Notes: a model not told the origin generated them from the letters alone. A DNA stretch of 64,000 nucleotides from Candidatus Obscuribacterales bacterium (GCA_019752635.1 JAIELX010000010.1:1-64000); one strand, 5' to 3'. Positions 9,406 to 19,179 are shown, numbered from the stretch's first letter. Translations and numbers: made by a program.

Positions 9406-10149
9406 TTGAGTAATGAGATGACCAATCAGGAACCTAGCGCAACAAAAGGCAAATCGATTATTGGGTCGTTGGGCGTGTTGGCTCTTGTCGTGTTCAAGTA
9501 CAAGGTTTTCATCATTACTTTCGGAATCAGCCTGGGTGCTTACGCGCTTCGGTACGGATGGCCGTGGGCAACGGCATTGATAGCTTTGCTCTTCGTCCAT
9601 GAGATGGGGCACTTCATTTTCATGAAAGCGGCGGGGTTGAATCCGAAGGCTCCGGTGTTCATCCCGTTTTTTGGAGCATTCGTGGCGATGGATAAGTTGC
9701 CGGACAAAGAATCGACCCGTGCTTGGAGCGCGCTTGCAGGGCCACTATTGGGTGGCGTCGTCGCAGTGGCATGTTTTTACATCGGTGAGGCAAACAACAT
9801 CGCGTTTCTAACTCATGCCGCTTACTTCGGTATTTTGCTCAATTTGTTGCAACTGGTCCCAGCCAGACCGCTTGACGGCGGGTTTGTGATGGAATCGGTC
9901 GCTCCCTGGTTTCGCATTCCTGGAGCGATCTTGCTATTGCTGATTGGATACTTGATGGAAGCCTGGCTGCTCGTGATTATCGGCGTTGTCTCATTGTTTG
10001 GCGGCAGGGGCGACGATCACTTTGTGGTTAAGGCAAGTGTGCTCGACAAGTTGGGAATTTTCGGTGTGTACGTTGTGCTGTTAATCGGGCTCTTGTGTGT
10101 TTGGTTCTTTGGCATGGAGACGATCGCGCCGTTATCGCGTGTCCAATAG
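9406..10149 (+). CDS. Site-2 protease-like (M50) membrane metallopeptidase
   Basis: An integral membrane protein with the zinc-binding HEMGH at 65-69 inside a helix, and the second ligand motif NLLQL...PARPLDGG at 146-159, whose Asp157 is the expected third ligand. About six hydrophobic segments. Family members cleave substrates within the membrane during regulated proteolysis, but no PDZ domain or partner anti-sigma factor is visible, so the substrate is unknown. The given start is TTG at 9406; an ATG lies in frame at 9418. Confidence 0.85.
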   Translation: MSNEMTNQEPSATKGKSIIGSLGVLALVVFKYKVFIITFGISLGAYALRYGWPWATALIALLFVHEMGHFIFMKAAGLNPKAPVFIPFFGAFVAMDKLPDKESTRAWSALAGPLLGGVVAVACFYIGEANNIAFLTHAAYFGILLNLLQLVPARPLDGGFVMESVAPWFRIPGAILLLLIGYLMEAWLLVIIGVVSLFGGRGDDHFVVKASVLDKLGIFGVYVVLLIGLLCVWFFGMETIAPLSRVQ

Positions 10150-10471
10150 ACATCTCACCTGACATCCAGATTTCGCTTCGCTGCCTAATTCCGGAACTTG
10201 AATGGCTAACACCATTGTTAGCGACCTTCAAAGCAGATCTCGTTAAGGGTTGCTTCCAGTTGTAGTGGGAAAATGCCCATGCTTTAAATGGCACACTGGT
10301 AGTGGTTTGCGCCTTTGGCTGTCATCTGCGTGATTTCCCCAGTGTGGGCCGCTTAGTCGTCGATGTTAAATAGGCGGAGCAGGCTCATCTGGAGCGCGGC
10401 CGGAGCGAACCGGTTCGGCGGCTACGAAGAGTCGGCGTTGGCGGGAATATTCTAGAAAGCATGCGCGTGGT
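10150..10471. other. Intergenic stretch, no gene seen
   Basis: 322 bases between the M50 protease and the next rightward gene. No ribosome-site-backed reading frame, tRNA-like fold or repeat was recognised. Confidence 0.5.
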
Positions 10472-11137
10472 ATGAACGAAGACCTGGAGACTATCCTGGC
10501 AAGAGCATTTGCAGAGATGCCGCTGGAAGGCAAACCTTCCGGTGATCCGCGCGATTTGTTGGATCTGCAACGACAGTTCCTGGCCGACAAGAGTGAACGT
10601 CAGTCTTTGACTACTATGTCCGGCTGCTTTGCGCTTGCTTGCCCGATTTTGCCGCTTGGATTGCTAGGCGCATTTTTTCTACTTGGAAAGCTTGACGGTT
10701 TTGACAAGGGACCGGGCGGGCTCGAGAAAGGCAAAACAGGTTTACGAGCGCAGATGGCTCGGATGGCTGCGGCAGAGGCGCTTGAACGAAAGCGCAAGTT
10801 GGAAGCAGAGAAAAAAGGTGAAGGGACTTCTACTGACATTTTGCCTACAAGTTCATCTTTAACTGCTTTGATAAGCATGACCGAGCGTCGTCCTACCCCA
10901 TGGCAAAGCGAGAAAACGCTTATTCCCAGGCAGGCAAGAATGGCTCCGGAGAACGGTTTTTTTGTCACTAAGGACAAAATGGCCAAAGCCAAGGAAATTA
11001 AGAAACAGAAGATGTTGCTTGAGTCCTTGATGGAAAATGAAAAGTCCAAGCAAAACTTCAGTGCGGTGAGTGAGATTAGTGCTCGGCTGGAATCGCTTGA
11101 GAAGCTGGTCCGTGGACTATTCGGACACAATCAGTAG
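10472..11137 (+). CDS. Single-pass membrane protein with coiled-coil tail, unknown function
   Basis: 221 residues. A polar N-terminal segment (1-45) is followed by one hydrophobic helix at about 50-70, then a charged Ala/Lys/Glu region predicted to be helical (about 85-115), a loose middle, and a second Lys/Glu/Ser-rich helix (about 170-215) that reads as a coiled coil. No catalytic motif. Placed 40 bases before the start of a longer frame encoding a repeat protein, with which it may be expressed. Function unknown. Confidence 0.6.
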   Translation: MNEDLETILARAFAEMPLEGKPSGDPRDLLDLQRQFLADKSERQSLTTMSGCFALACPILPLGLLGAFFLLGKLDGFDKGPGGLEKGKTGLRAQMARMAAAEALERKRKLEAEKKGEGTSTDILPTSSSLTALISMTERRPTPWQSEKTLIPRQARMAPENGFFVTKDKMAKAKEIKKQKMLLESLMENEKSKQNFSAVSEISARLESLEKLVRGLFGHNQ

Positions 11138-11300
11138 AAGACACTAAGATAATCGAAACGAAACATAATGTTTCATCGTGCAAGAGCGTTCCCGCGGGCG
11201 AAGTGGATCTAGCCTTCGCATACCGGGCCTCAAATGCGACATCACTGGTTGGATTTGTTCTACTATTGGGTACATATGGGGAAGTCGGAGCATCGAGGAC

Positions 11301-11960
11301 ATGATTCAAATGGCCGTGCACGAGAATTACCTCAAGGCAGGTAACCCGGAAACACCTGTGACCGAATTACGGAAACTTTTTAGTGATCGGGATCATAAAA
11401 TCAGACGGCGCCTGGCTGAAAATCCGGGAACGCCGGAGGATCTGCTACGCGATCTTTCCTCGGATGACAATCCGGAAGTGCGCATAGCAGTTGCTGAGAA
11501 TCCTCAAGTGCTGCGAGAAATTCTCGAGCAACTGGTAAAGGACGAAAGCGTTTACGTCAGGTTTGCACTGGCCGGGCAGTATACTTTGCCGCTTGAACTG
11601 CTGGAATTCCTTGCAAACGATGATGACAATCCTTATGTCCGCGATCATGCAAGTCGAACCCTTGAAGGCTTGTTTCTTGAGAGATCGCTTACCGAGGCTA
11701 ACTTTGTACAGGTAGCGGGAGAGACGGAAAAACTCGGCGAGCTTTTGGTGGAATCAGGCATTATCAGTAAAGATAATATCGAGGAGCTGCTTAGAATCTC
11801 TCGTGAACGTGAGATTCCGCTTGGTCGTGCCATTGTTCAAACTCGGGCTCTTCCGCGCAATAAAGTCGTTGCGGCTTTGAAGGCGCAAGAGAAGATTCGA
11901 GAGCATCAGTGCACCAGGCAGGAAGCTGTTGACGAGCTTCGTCTTTTGTTGCAGCGTTAA
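11301..11960 (+). CDS. LRV/HEAT-like repeat protein with MshEN-like C-terminus
   Basis: Start chosen at the ATG at 11301, preceded by GGAG; the frame is open about 120 bases further up but without a good ribosome site. Residues ~15-125 are repeats of the form 'VR..vA.NP..p...L..L..d', with AENPGTPEDLLRDLSSD and AENPQVLREILEQLV, typical of leucine-rich-variant or HEAT repeats used for protein binding. The C-terminal ~80 residues contain LGELLVESGIISKDNIEELL, resembling the N-terminal domain of GspE/PilB-type ATPases (MshEN) that can bind c-di-GMP. No ATPase domain follows. A terminator hairpin lies downstream. Confidence 0.7.
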   Translation: MIQMAVHENYLKAGNPETPVTELRKLFSDRDHKIRRRLAENPGTPEDLLRDLSSDDNPEVRIAVAENPQVLREILEQLVKDESVYVRFALAGQYTLPLELLEFLANDDDNPYVRDHASRTLEGLFLERSLTEANFVQVAGETEKLGELLVESGIISKDNIEELLRISREREIPLGRAIVQTRALPRNKVVAALKAQEKIREHQCTRQEAVDELRLLLQR

Positions 11961-12085
11961 GTCCGCATAATCGTTGAGTCCTGAAATTGGCGCGCGTCTG
12001 TGAGCGCTAGTTGAAGCACGTAAACCGATTACCGGGGGACTACGCAAGCAGTTTCCCGGAAGGTTCGACCGCTCTCAAATGGGAT

Positions 12086-12113
12086 TGTAGCTTCGTCGCA
12101 GACTGAAGCTACA
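12086..12113 (+). terminator. Rho-independent terminator
   Basis: Perfect 9-bp stem TGTAGCTTC / GAAGCTACA with a 10-base loop, followed by a T-rich run (TTTTGATGTTCTTTTTT). It ends the rightward repeat-protein gene. Confidence 0.75.
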
Positions 12114-12572
12114 TTTTGATGTTCTTTTTTCGGATAGCTACTTATCGCCTGCGTTGAGCGGCATCAGGCCTTCTCCGTTGATCCGACATCGCTCGAAGTG
12201 CACAGTGGCGAAGATGACTGTGGCTGCGGCGGCCTAATTGCCGGTGCTTGTGCTCCCGGGCTTCGCTGCATCCCAAAGGTAGCCGCCCGTCTGTCGTCAC
12301 CGTATATGGTGGCTGTAGGCGGGCGGCTTCCGAACCGCTGAAATATTGAACATTTAGGTGTCTCGGGCTTCCTGACAAATTGTTTTAGCTATAAGCTTTA
12401 ACGGAAATCCACTGAGACACTACTTGGTTTATACCCGAGGTGTATCTCAAATCTCGCATCGGGCGGAAATTTTTTGCCGAATAATCAACTTCGGTGCAAA
12501 CACTGTAGAAGCCTGTCCTGGCTATCTTTGTCCAGGGGTCACTAAGGGTGATAGTAGGGTGTGCGCTAATAA

Positions 12573-12610
12573 GAAAGGGAGCATTGGAATTGCGTCCAAT
12601 ACTCCCTTTC
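12573..12610. terminator. Long hairpin, possible terminator of pepF
   Basis: GAAAGGGAGCATTGGA pairs with TCCAATACTCCCTTTC (one mismatch) around a 6-base loop. It lies just past the pepF stop on the minus strand. There is no T-run on either side, so its role is uncertain. Confidence 0.5.
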
Positions 12611-12688
12611 GACTTAGCGGAGTGTTATCCGAACTTTTCCTTCGAGGCTGGTGGCGTGAAAGCCCTCAACCTCCGGGAGAGTCCGGTG

Positions 12689-14512
12689 TTAGACCGACGC
12701 CTTGACCGGCATCAACTTTTCGAACTGATCGACGTATCCTTCGAACACATCGAGCGCCTGCTGAATCGGTGCCGGAGTGGAGAGATCCACGCCCGCATCG
12801 CGCAGCATGTTCAAGCTGTAGTCCGAGTTGCCCGTGGACAGGAAGCGCAGGTAGCGCTTCACCGCAGGTTCGCCTTCAGCGATGATCTGCTTGGCCAGAG
12901 CCGTCGCAGCGGAGATGCCCGTGGCGTACTGGTAGACGTAGAACGAAGAGTAGAAGTGCGGAATCCGCGCCCACTCCACTTCAATCAGGTCGTCCAGCGT
13001 CACCACCGCACCGTAGTACTTCTGGTTCAGCCCCTTGTAGATGCTGCAGAGCATCTCGGGCGTCACTGCTTCTCCCGCTTCGGCGCGGTTGTGCACTTCC
13101 ATCTCGAACTCAGCGAACAGAGTCTGACGGAACAGCGTGCCGCGGAATCCGTCCATCGCGTGGTTGATGATGTACTGCTTGAGAGCGCGGTCTTCCGTGT
13201 TCTTCAGCAGGTAGTGCGTGAGCAGCATCTCGTTGCAGATCGAAGCGACTTCGGCGACGAACAGCGTGTAGCTGCCGTAGTGGTAGGGCTGCGACTTGCG
13301 CGTGAAGAACGAGTGCATCGAGTGGCCGGCTTCGTGGATCAGCGTGAACATCGAGTCCATGCTATCCGACCAGTTGAGCAGCATGAACGGGTTGGTGCCG
13401 TAGCTGCCCCAGCTGTAAGCGCCGGAGCGCTTGTTCTGGTTCTCCATGACGTCGATCCAGCGGGAGTTGAAGCCGCCACGCAGGACGTCGACGTACTCTT
13501 TGCCGAGGGGCGCCAGCGCCTTGAGGCACTGTTCCTTGGCTTCGTCGTATTTCACCGAGTAATCGACTTCTTTCACCATCGGGGTGTACAAGTCGTAGAT
13601 GCGAAGGTCGGAAAGACCGAGCATCTTCTTGCGCAGCTCCAGGTAGCGGTGCAGCTTGGGAAGGTTCTTGCCCACCGTGCCGATCAAGTTGGTGTAGACC
13701 GAGACCGGGACATTGATGCTTGAGGTTGCGGCTTCGACCGCACTGGGGTACTTGCGCGCGCGGGCGTAGAAGATGCCCTGCTTCACCTGCGACGCATAGC
13801 ATGCGGCCAGCGTGTTGCGCAGCCCGTTGAAGGTGCCGTGCATGCCTTCGAAGGCGTTCTTGCGGAGTACGCGGTCCTGGCTCTCCAGGCACACCGAGGC
13901 GTAGTTGCCGTGGGTGAGCTGAACTTCGCGTCCGTCGCCTGCCAGGATGCGCGGCAGTTTCAGGTCGGCGTTGTTCAGCATCTCAAAGATGCGATCGGGA
14001 GCGGAGGCAATCTCGCCGACTTGCGCAAGCAAGTGCTCCATTTCGGTGCTCAGGACGTGCGGGCGCGAGCGATCGAGTTCGTCGAACTCGTGCTGGTAGG
14101 GACGCAGTCCCTTGTAGCGCTTTAGCAGTCCCTGCAGCCGCGTGGCATCTGTGGCCAGCAGTTCGGGCGTCATGTAGGACAGCGCCGCGGACAAGTCGCT
14201 ATTCAGCGTGGCGGCCCGCATTGACAGCGCTTGGTAGGTCGGATTGGTGGTGTCTTCGTGCAGCCGCATGTTGGAGTACACGTAGAGCTTGCCCATGATT
14301 TGCCCGACTTGGTCGCGCATTGTGAGGGCATCAAGCAGATTCTTTCCCGTCTTCGTCAGCTTGCCCTTGAAGGCCGCCAATTTGGGAATCATGTCCGAGA
14401 CGCGTTTGAAGTCTTTTTCCCAATCAGCGTCGGTCTTATAGACCGTTGCCAGATCCCACGTGAGATCCTTGGGAACTTCATTGCGCTTGGGAAGAGTTTT
14501 TTCAGCGGTCAT
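12689..14512 (-). CDS. pepF: Oligoendopeptidase F (M3B zinc peptidase)
   Basis: A 607-residue cytosolic metallopeptidase that degrades short peptides. The thermolysin-like motif HEAGH sits near residue 390 (TLIHEAGHSMHSFF) with the downstream glutamate in the helix VAEVASICNEML. The N-terminal R(N/D)EVPKDLTWDLATVYK is characteristic of PepF/M3B. Third codon positions are strongly GC-biased compared with genes before 12 kb. RBS GGAGGAACAATC precedes the ATG. Monocistronic by spacing (112 bases from the ZIP gene upstream). Confidence 0.96.
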   Translation of the reverse strand: MTAEKTLPKRNEVPKDLTWDLATVYKTDADWEKDFKRVSDMIPKLAAFKGKLTKTGKNLLDALTMRDQVGQIMGKLYVYSNMRLHEDTTNPTYQALSMRAATLNSDLSAALSYMTPELLATDATRLQGLLKRYKGLRPYQHEFDELDRSRPHVLSTEMEHLLAQVGEIASAPDRIFEMLNNADLKLPRILAGDGREVQLTHGNYASVCLESQDRVLRKNAFEGMHGTFNGLRNTLAACYASQVKQGIFYARARKYPSAVEAATSSINVPVSVYTNLIGTVGKNLPKLHRYLELRKKMLGLSDLRIYDLYTPMVKEVDYSVKYDEAKEQCLKALAPLGKEYVDVLRGGFNSRWIDVMENQNKRSGAYSWGSYGTNPFMLLNWSDSMDSMFTLIHEAGHSMHSFFTRKSQPYHYGSYTLFVAEVASICNEMLLTHYLLKNTEDRALKQYIINHAMDGFRGTLFRQTLFAEFEMEVHNRAEAGEAVTPEMLCSIYKGLNQKYYGAVVTLDDLIEVEWARIPHFYSSFYVYQYATGISAATALAKQIIAEGEPAVKRYLRFLSTGNSDYSLNMLRDAGVDLSTPAPIQQALDVFEGYVDQFEKLMPVKASV

Positions 14513-14624
14513 TGATTGTTCCTCCTGCCAATGTTAGCAGTGTTGTACGGTGATTCACGTGAGCACCGCCGCAACAAGCGGTGATGCTCAGGAATATACA
14601 CCAGTTCCGGGTGATCGTGGTGTC

Positions 14625-15476
14625 TTAGTGAAGTAACAGAAGTAGCGCCATCAAGCCAGTGCCAGTCAGTACGCACAGGAAATGGTGCGTAGCATTGGCG
14701 TGCTCGGCGTGTCGTTTGATCGCAGGCAGCAAAGTTGAGCCGGCCATGTAGATCATGCCGCCAGCGATGATCGGCGCCACTGCCGGGACTAGGTTGCCCA
14801 TGAAGCTTCCGGCGATTAGCGCGCCGATGCAGCCTACGAAAGCCGAAACGGAAGACAGCAGGTTGAGCCAAAGCGCTTTTTTGCGGCTGAACCCCGCGTG
14901 AGTGAACACCGCGAAGTCGCCGAGTTCGACAGGAATCTCGTGCACCAGCACAGCCAATGTCGTAGCAATTCCCAGAGGAATGTTGATCAGGTACGCTGCG
15001 CCGATGACAATTCCGTCCGACAAATTCTCAAGCGTGTCGCTCAAAAGGGCCAACCAGGCGACAGGTTTCACTACGTTGTGAGCTGAGCAATGTCCCAGCT
15101 TGTGCAACCAGAGGTCGAAGCCGAAGAAGCCGAAGAATCCGACCAGCGTCAGAACCATCACAGCCAGTGCCGGGCCGCTGTGTGTGTGCCCTTCGTGTTC
15201 ATGGGCATGATCATGGTCGTGCTCGTTATTGTGTTGAGCGACGTCATCATGATCCGGCAAGAACTCAGAGACCACCGCTGGTGCCTGGCTCATCGATTCC
15301 GGGATCAGGTGAAGGAACGCATTGCCGAGCATGGCGCCCGCTGCAAGGCTAAGAGCATATGGGAGGAAGCGCTTCAGTGCATTTTCGTGGAAAAAAATGA
15401 CGCTGAGGCCGATCAGTGAGATTAGGCTCACTGCTGCTACGCTGATGAGTGCGTAGATGACAGTAATTGAGTCCAT
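14625..15476 (-). CDS. ZIP-family divalent metal transporter
   Basis: A 283-residue membrane protein with eight probable helices. The metal-site helices show HLIPES (about 57-62) and HEIPVELGDF, both hallmarks of ZIP permeases. Between helices 3 and 4 a His/Asp/Glu-rich loop (HDHDHAHEHEGHTH) could bind zinc. It imports Zn or related metals into the cytosol; ion choice cannot be read from sequence. No Zur/Fur site was recognised upstream. Confidence 0.93.
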   Translation of the reverse strand: MDSITVIYALISVAAVSLISLIGLSVIFFHENALKRFLPYALSLAAGAMLGNAFLHLIPESMSQAPAVVSEFLPDHDDVAQHNNEHDHDHAHEHEGHTHSGPALAVMVLTLVGFFGFFGFDLWLHKLGHCSAHNVVKPVAWLALLSDTLENLSDGIVIGAAYLINIPLGIATTLAVLVHEIPVELGDFAVFTHAGFSRKKALWLNLLSSVSAFVGCIGALIAGSFMGNLVPAVAPIIAGGMIYMAGSTLLPAIKRHAEHANATHHFLCVLTGTGLMALLLLLH

Positions 15477-15882
15477 TTGGGTTCCGTCAGGCTAGGGTTG
15501 CCGAATCGGTCGCCACGGCACTGCCGATGGTGATCGTTCAGGTAGTTTTCTGCACGAGATTCATCGGCGCATCGCAGGGATACGTTGCTGAGTTGCGCGC
15601 GTGTTGGGGGAGACGGTTGGGTGTCTTACAAGGCTTGTTGTGAAAAGGCAAAATGTATATACAAGTTAGGTTATTCAGGTATTGGATAACAAACTAAATA
15701 TTTTTTTGCCAATTCTCGAAATGACCAATCAGCAATGTTTTGGGGACGCATCGCCAGCTGCGCGAGGTGTCAAGCAGTCAAGCGAGGGCTTTAAGACAGA
15801 TGAGCTTTCTCACACTTTCGCTCTTTTCCAACAGATGATGTCACTCCGGAACTGCGGTCTGCGCGTGCTAATATCGCAAATC

Positions 15883-16701
15883 ATGAAAGCAAAACTTCGC
15901 GGACTGACAATTCTATCCAGCGTATTGACGCTATCTGGGGCGTTTGCCGGTGCGGCAGAGATCGATCGCCCCGTGCTTGAGTTGCCGGAGATGGAGTTCG
16001 ATTTTGGAACCATCAACGAGGGCGTTGAGGTCCGTCATACGTTCCCGATGCGCAACGCTGGCAGCAAGCGGCTTGAGATCAAAACAGCATTTTCTACCTG
16101 CGGTTGCACGGTTCCCCATATAAAGCACCGCGAGATTGCTCCGGGGCAGACAGGAGAGTTGGAAGTTGTTCTTGACACCGCTATGAAGCAGGGGGCTGTC
16201 AGTAAACCTGTGGAGATTCGATCAAACGATCCCGAACATCCTGTCATGACAATCCACATCAAGGCGAATGTTCGCGGCGCTCATTTCGACTTGGGTGATG
16301 TGAAAGCAAAAATTTTTACCGGACGATGCGCCGCCTGTCATGTCGACAAAGGTAAGGGGAAAGAGGGCGAAGATCTCTTCGCTGCGGATTGTGGAATGTG
16401 CCACGGTTTTCGAGGCACGGGCATCAAGGGCGTGGCACCGTCACTGGTGCATGGCAACTATGAGGACGAGGCCTTTTGCGCCGCGATGCTCCACGTGATT
16501 TCGTTCGGGAGTCAGCAGCATCGGTCGATGGCCGGTTATCTGAATACTGCGGGCGGTCCGCTCACGGAGAAAGACATAAACTCACTGATAACCTTTCTGA
16601 AGAAGCGGAGTCAGCAAGAAAAGAGAGAAGAAGAGCGGCGGAGCAAACAGGCTTCGCCAGCGGCAACAGACACCCGGGAATCGTCTTCGGAAAATCCATA
16701 G
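15883..16701 (+). CDS. Exported DUF1573 / c-type cytochrome fusion protein
   Basis: Start chosen at the ATG at 15883, which gives a proper signal peptide (MKAKLRGLTILSSVLTLSGA, cleavage after AFA or GAA); the upstream 67 codons look spurious. The first half is a DUF1573 immunoglobulin-like domain (FDFGTINEGVEVRHTFPMRN, and STCGCTVP with its paired cysteines). The second half has two haem sites, CAACH and CGMCH, about 21 residues apart in one small cytochrome domain, a possible Met ligand (SMAGYL), then a charged tail. It probably carries electrons outside the inner membrane. The fusion partner for DUF1573 is the unusual point. Confidence 0.8.
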   Translation: MKAKLRGLTILSSVLTLSGAFAGAAEIDRPVLELPEMEFDFGTINEGVEVRHTFPMRNAGSKRLEIKTAFSTCGCTVPHIKHREIAPGQTGELEVVLDTAMKQGAVSKPVEIRSNDPEHPVMTIHIKANVRGAHFDLGDVKAKIFTGRCAACHVDKGKGKEGEDLFAADCGMCHGFRGTGIKGVAPSLVHGNYEDEAFCAAMLHVISFGSQQHRSMAGYLNTAGGPLTEKDINSLITFLKKRSQQEKREEERRSKQASPAATDTRESSSENP

Positions 16702-16748
16702 GCTCTCGTTGGTGTTGCGGGCGGTGAGCATCCGTTTGGCAGTAAGTG

Positions 16749-16973
16749 CTAGTGTCCCGATGTTCCGGCCTGATGTTCGACCTGGTAAAGCCAGCCTGCA
16801 GGTACTGTGACGCTTTCGCTATGTTCCAGCAGCGCTCTTTCCTTCAAGTCCCACAAGTCTTGGAAATGATTGACCGATCCCATGGATTCTCCACGTTCGC
16901 GTAGCGCTGTGTAAGCTTCGTTCAGGCGTGATCTGAGGACATATGTCTCGATTGAGATATCAGAATTTTGCAT
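16749..16973 (-). CDS. Small protein of unknown function (74 aa)
   Basis: A short helical, charged protein with no signal peptide or membrane helix. It is supported by a strong ribosome site (GAGGAGAG) about 8 bases before the ATG. Not recognised. It converges on the cytochrome fusion gene. Confidence 0.55.
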   Translation of the reverse strand: MQNSDISIETYVLRSRLNEAYTALRERGESMGSVNHFQDLWDLKERALLEHSESVTVPAGWLYQVEHQAGTSGH

Positions 16974-17423
16974 TATGTTTCTCTCTCCTCATTGCGTCGT
17001 CGGATTTATCCGTCAACGCTCGCGTTTAGCCGACCAATCGAGAACGGCTGATATCGGGAAGACGAGCTATACGCCAGCCGGGTTCCTTTGGAGACGATAG
17101 AGGCTGTTGCAAATTGCGGGCGAGAGCTGCGCTAGCGGGATGTCTGCCTAAAAAGTTACCCACACTCGCTGCTTCGCCTCCGAAGACTTTGGAGCGGACT
17201 CTCCCGATGCGTTGTCGGACAAGGGGAGCGGGGGGGAGCCGGTATCGACAGGCTTCTGAATGAGTCTTTTGTGAACTAATTTGTTTTGCACGTTATTGCG
17301 AATTCAGGGGTCCGCGTTGAGCGGACGGACCGCAAGCCGCTAGTGTGAACATAGTTCTTAGACACTTCTTTGTAAAAAGGCTTTTCCGCCACCAACCTGA
17401 AACTCCAACAATCGAGGAACCTT
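16974..17423. other. Intergenic stretch
   Basis: 450 bases between divergent genes. At about 17228-17246 the stretch ending in GGTATCGACAGG resembles the 5' end of tmRNA, but no tag reading frame, T-arm or CCA end follows. Several short GC palindromes (for example GGTCCGC/GCGGACG near 17310). No gene assigned. Confidence 0.4.
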
Positions 17424-18014
17424 ATGGAACGCGGGATGAAAATCTTAGCGTGTGCAGTCGGCCTTGTTTTTGGCACCGCAGTGTTGAGCTTGATGGCCTC
17501 CGTCATGGGGGAATCGGCGGGACCTGGCGGAATCATGACAGTGGCGGTTTCTCTGGCGCTAGCGTTCGGTGCAATCGGCTTTTACACTATCAAAGACGAC
17601 CCGTTGGAAGGGGTGTGCCTTATTGGCAATGGCGTCACCGTTATTCTGTTCAGTTGGCTTGTGACTGTGCCATACGTTCAGCGTACTGTTGATGAACAGT
17701 TGCGCATGTGCCAGACGGTTATAAGCTTCACGGACAAGAACTTCGATCGTCTTGATGCCGATCACAACGGTATTATCGACGAACCGGAACTAAAGTCCGC
17801 CAAGGGATGGACCGGCCTCACAGCCGATGAGCATGCGACCATCGAGCACATTGGTCACAACGTTTCCGCCATCGGGCATGTGACGAAAAGCACTCTCAGT
17901 CCCCTGTGGGCGGAAGGCGCACCGAACAACAAGGAATACGGCATCAGCAAGGAAGACGTGAAGACTTACAGTGAGCGTCTCAAGGAAACCCGCAAGAACT
18001 GGATTCGCCAGTAA
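17424..18014 (+). CDS. Membrane protein with one EF-hand
   Basis: 196 residues. Three hydrophobic segments (about 6-28, 36-54, 64-84) precede a soluble domain. Residues 111-122 (DADHNGIIDEPE) fit the EF-hand loop exactly, with Asp/Asp/Asn/Asp/Glu at positions 1, 3, 5, 9 and 12, so calcium binding is likely; a second, degenerate hand may lie around GISKEDVKTY. A good ribosome site (GAGGAACCTT) precedes the ATG. Function unknown; calcium-responsive membrane role is inference. Confidence 0.7.
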   Translation: MERGMKILACAVGLVFGTAVLSLMASVMGESAGPGGIMTVAVSLALAFGAIGFYTIKDDPLEGVCLIGNGVTVILFSWLVTVPYVQRTVDEQLRMCQTVISFTDKNFDRLDADHNGIIDEPELKSAKGWTGLTADEHATIEHIGHNVSAIGHVTKSTLSPLWAEGAPNNKEYGISKEDVKTYSERLKETRKNWIRQ

Positions 18015-18141
18015 AGCGGTTGAACAACACTGGAACTTCGAGCGGGATGCTCCCCTCGAACATCTCAAACTCTCATGCGCTGCCGTAAAAGTGAGGAAGA
18101 ATCCTCATTTCGCGGCGGCCTTACCACGGAGTAAAGCGAGC

Positions 18142-19179
18142 ATGAATGGTCGATTGATCATCAACTGTTTGGTTCTGGCTCTGATGAGCTGTGTCCTGGT
18201 GGGCTGCGGTCAGACGCCACCGCAACCAGTGAAACCGGTTCAGCCCCCGGGTGAACGGTTCAAGGTTGAGCTGCAGGACGAGAAGTCGCCTGTGGCCAGC
18301 CGGCGAACGTACTACAACGAGATGGACGTCAAAACGCGGGCCGAAGTCGAGTACCGCGATAAGTCTGCTGGTGGCGAGACCTACTCTCCGACCACCGGCA
18401 AAGTGATCGAACGATGGCGCACCTACGCCGGCAAAACGCAGGTGAAGCAGCGCGAGAAGTTCGACGCCAAAGGGGAAGTCGTCTCGATGGTCGAGTACCA
18501 TGAAAACGGCAAGCCCTACAAGGAAATGCAGCGGCAGAAAGACGGCGGTTACAAGCTGGTGCAGCACTGGGACACCGGTATCCTGATGACCGAGCTGCTC
18601 GTGCGTGCTGACGGCACTGCCGAGCGCTTGTCCTACAGCGACGACGGCAAGTGGATCGAAGGGCGGACCGTGGTCCATGCCAATCGTGAGATTGACAGTT
18701 GGGACTATTTCGACGCTGCCGGCAAGGTAAAGTCCCATAGCCATTGGCAGTCCAATGGCAACCAGGACGTTAAACACTTTCGTCAGGACGGTACCGTTAG
18801 TCACCGGCAATGGTGGCGCATCCTTCGCAACTTCGATCTGACCGGAGGTGCTCGTTCGCATCGCGGATGGGTGCTGGACAAGGTTGAGGAATACGCTGCC
18901 GACGGTAAGACTCTGACCCGGCGGCTTCTTCTGAACGACGGACCGACGGACGTGAACGGGGTGCGCGAAGCGCAGGTGTACAACGCTGACGGCAGCTATA
19001 CCGTGCGCCAGCTCACCGAAAATCAGGTGGACCAGGATGAGACCTTTTCCTCTGACGGCAAGTCCACCGGTGTGACCACTTACGACGCCGACAACGAGAA
19101 GCCGGTCGAGGATATCGACCCTAAGCTTTTCGAGTGCTTCCACATCATCGGTGGTGTGAAGTTCGACAACTACGACTGA
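18142..19179 (+). CDS. Lipoprotein with MORN/YwqK-like repeats
   Basis: Start at the ATG at 18142, giving a lipoprotein signal (hydrophobic core, lipobox LVGC, Cys at about residue 22). The mature protein is a run of short beta-hairpin-like repeats of the type 'y..dGk......y...G' (EKFDAKGEVVSMVEY, YSDDGKWIEGR, YNADGSYTVRQ), as in MORN_2/YwqK proteins. It should be anchored on a membrane outer face; function unknown. It is the first of three paralogues in the window (others at 31928 and about 43433). RBS is weak (AGCGAG). Confidence 0.75.
   Translation: MNGRLIINCLVLALMSCVLVGCGQTPPQPVKPVQPPGERFKVELQDEKSPVASRRTYYNEMDVKTRAEVEYRDKSAGGETYSPTTGKVIERWRTYAGKTQVKQREKFDAKGEVVSMVEYHENGKPYKEMQRQKDGGYKLVQHWDTGILMTELLVRADGTAERLSYSDDGKWIEGRTVVHANREIDSWDYFDAAGKVKSHSHWQSNGNQDVKHFRQDGTVSHRQWWRILRNFDLTGGARSHRGWVLDKVEEYAADGKTLTRRLLLNDGPTDVNGVREAQVYNADGSYTVRQLTENQVDQDETFSSDGKSTGVTTYDADNEKPVEDIDPKLFECFHIIGGVKFDNYD

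Larger units (their letters stand above)
11961..12688. other. Intergenic stretch at the low-GC/high-GC boundary
   Basis: 728 bases between two convergent genes. It holds a terminator at 12086-12113 and an imperfect 15-16-bp hairpin at 12573-12610; otherwise no gene or RNA was recognised. The base composition becomes more GC-rich to the right of here. Confidence 0.5.

Noticed and set aside
12548..13723. Long plus-strand frame opposite pepF
   Set aside because: Antisense shadow of a recognised oligoendopeptidase; composition is His/Val/Arg-skewed as expected of a shadow.
17228..17423. tmRNA-like 5' end (stretch ending GGTATCGACAGG)
   Set aside because: No tag peptide with an Ala-Leu-Ala-type end, no T-arm and no matching 3' acceptor strand within the following 400 bases or just upstream (permuted form).
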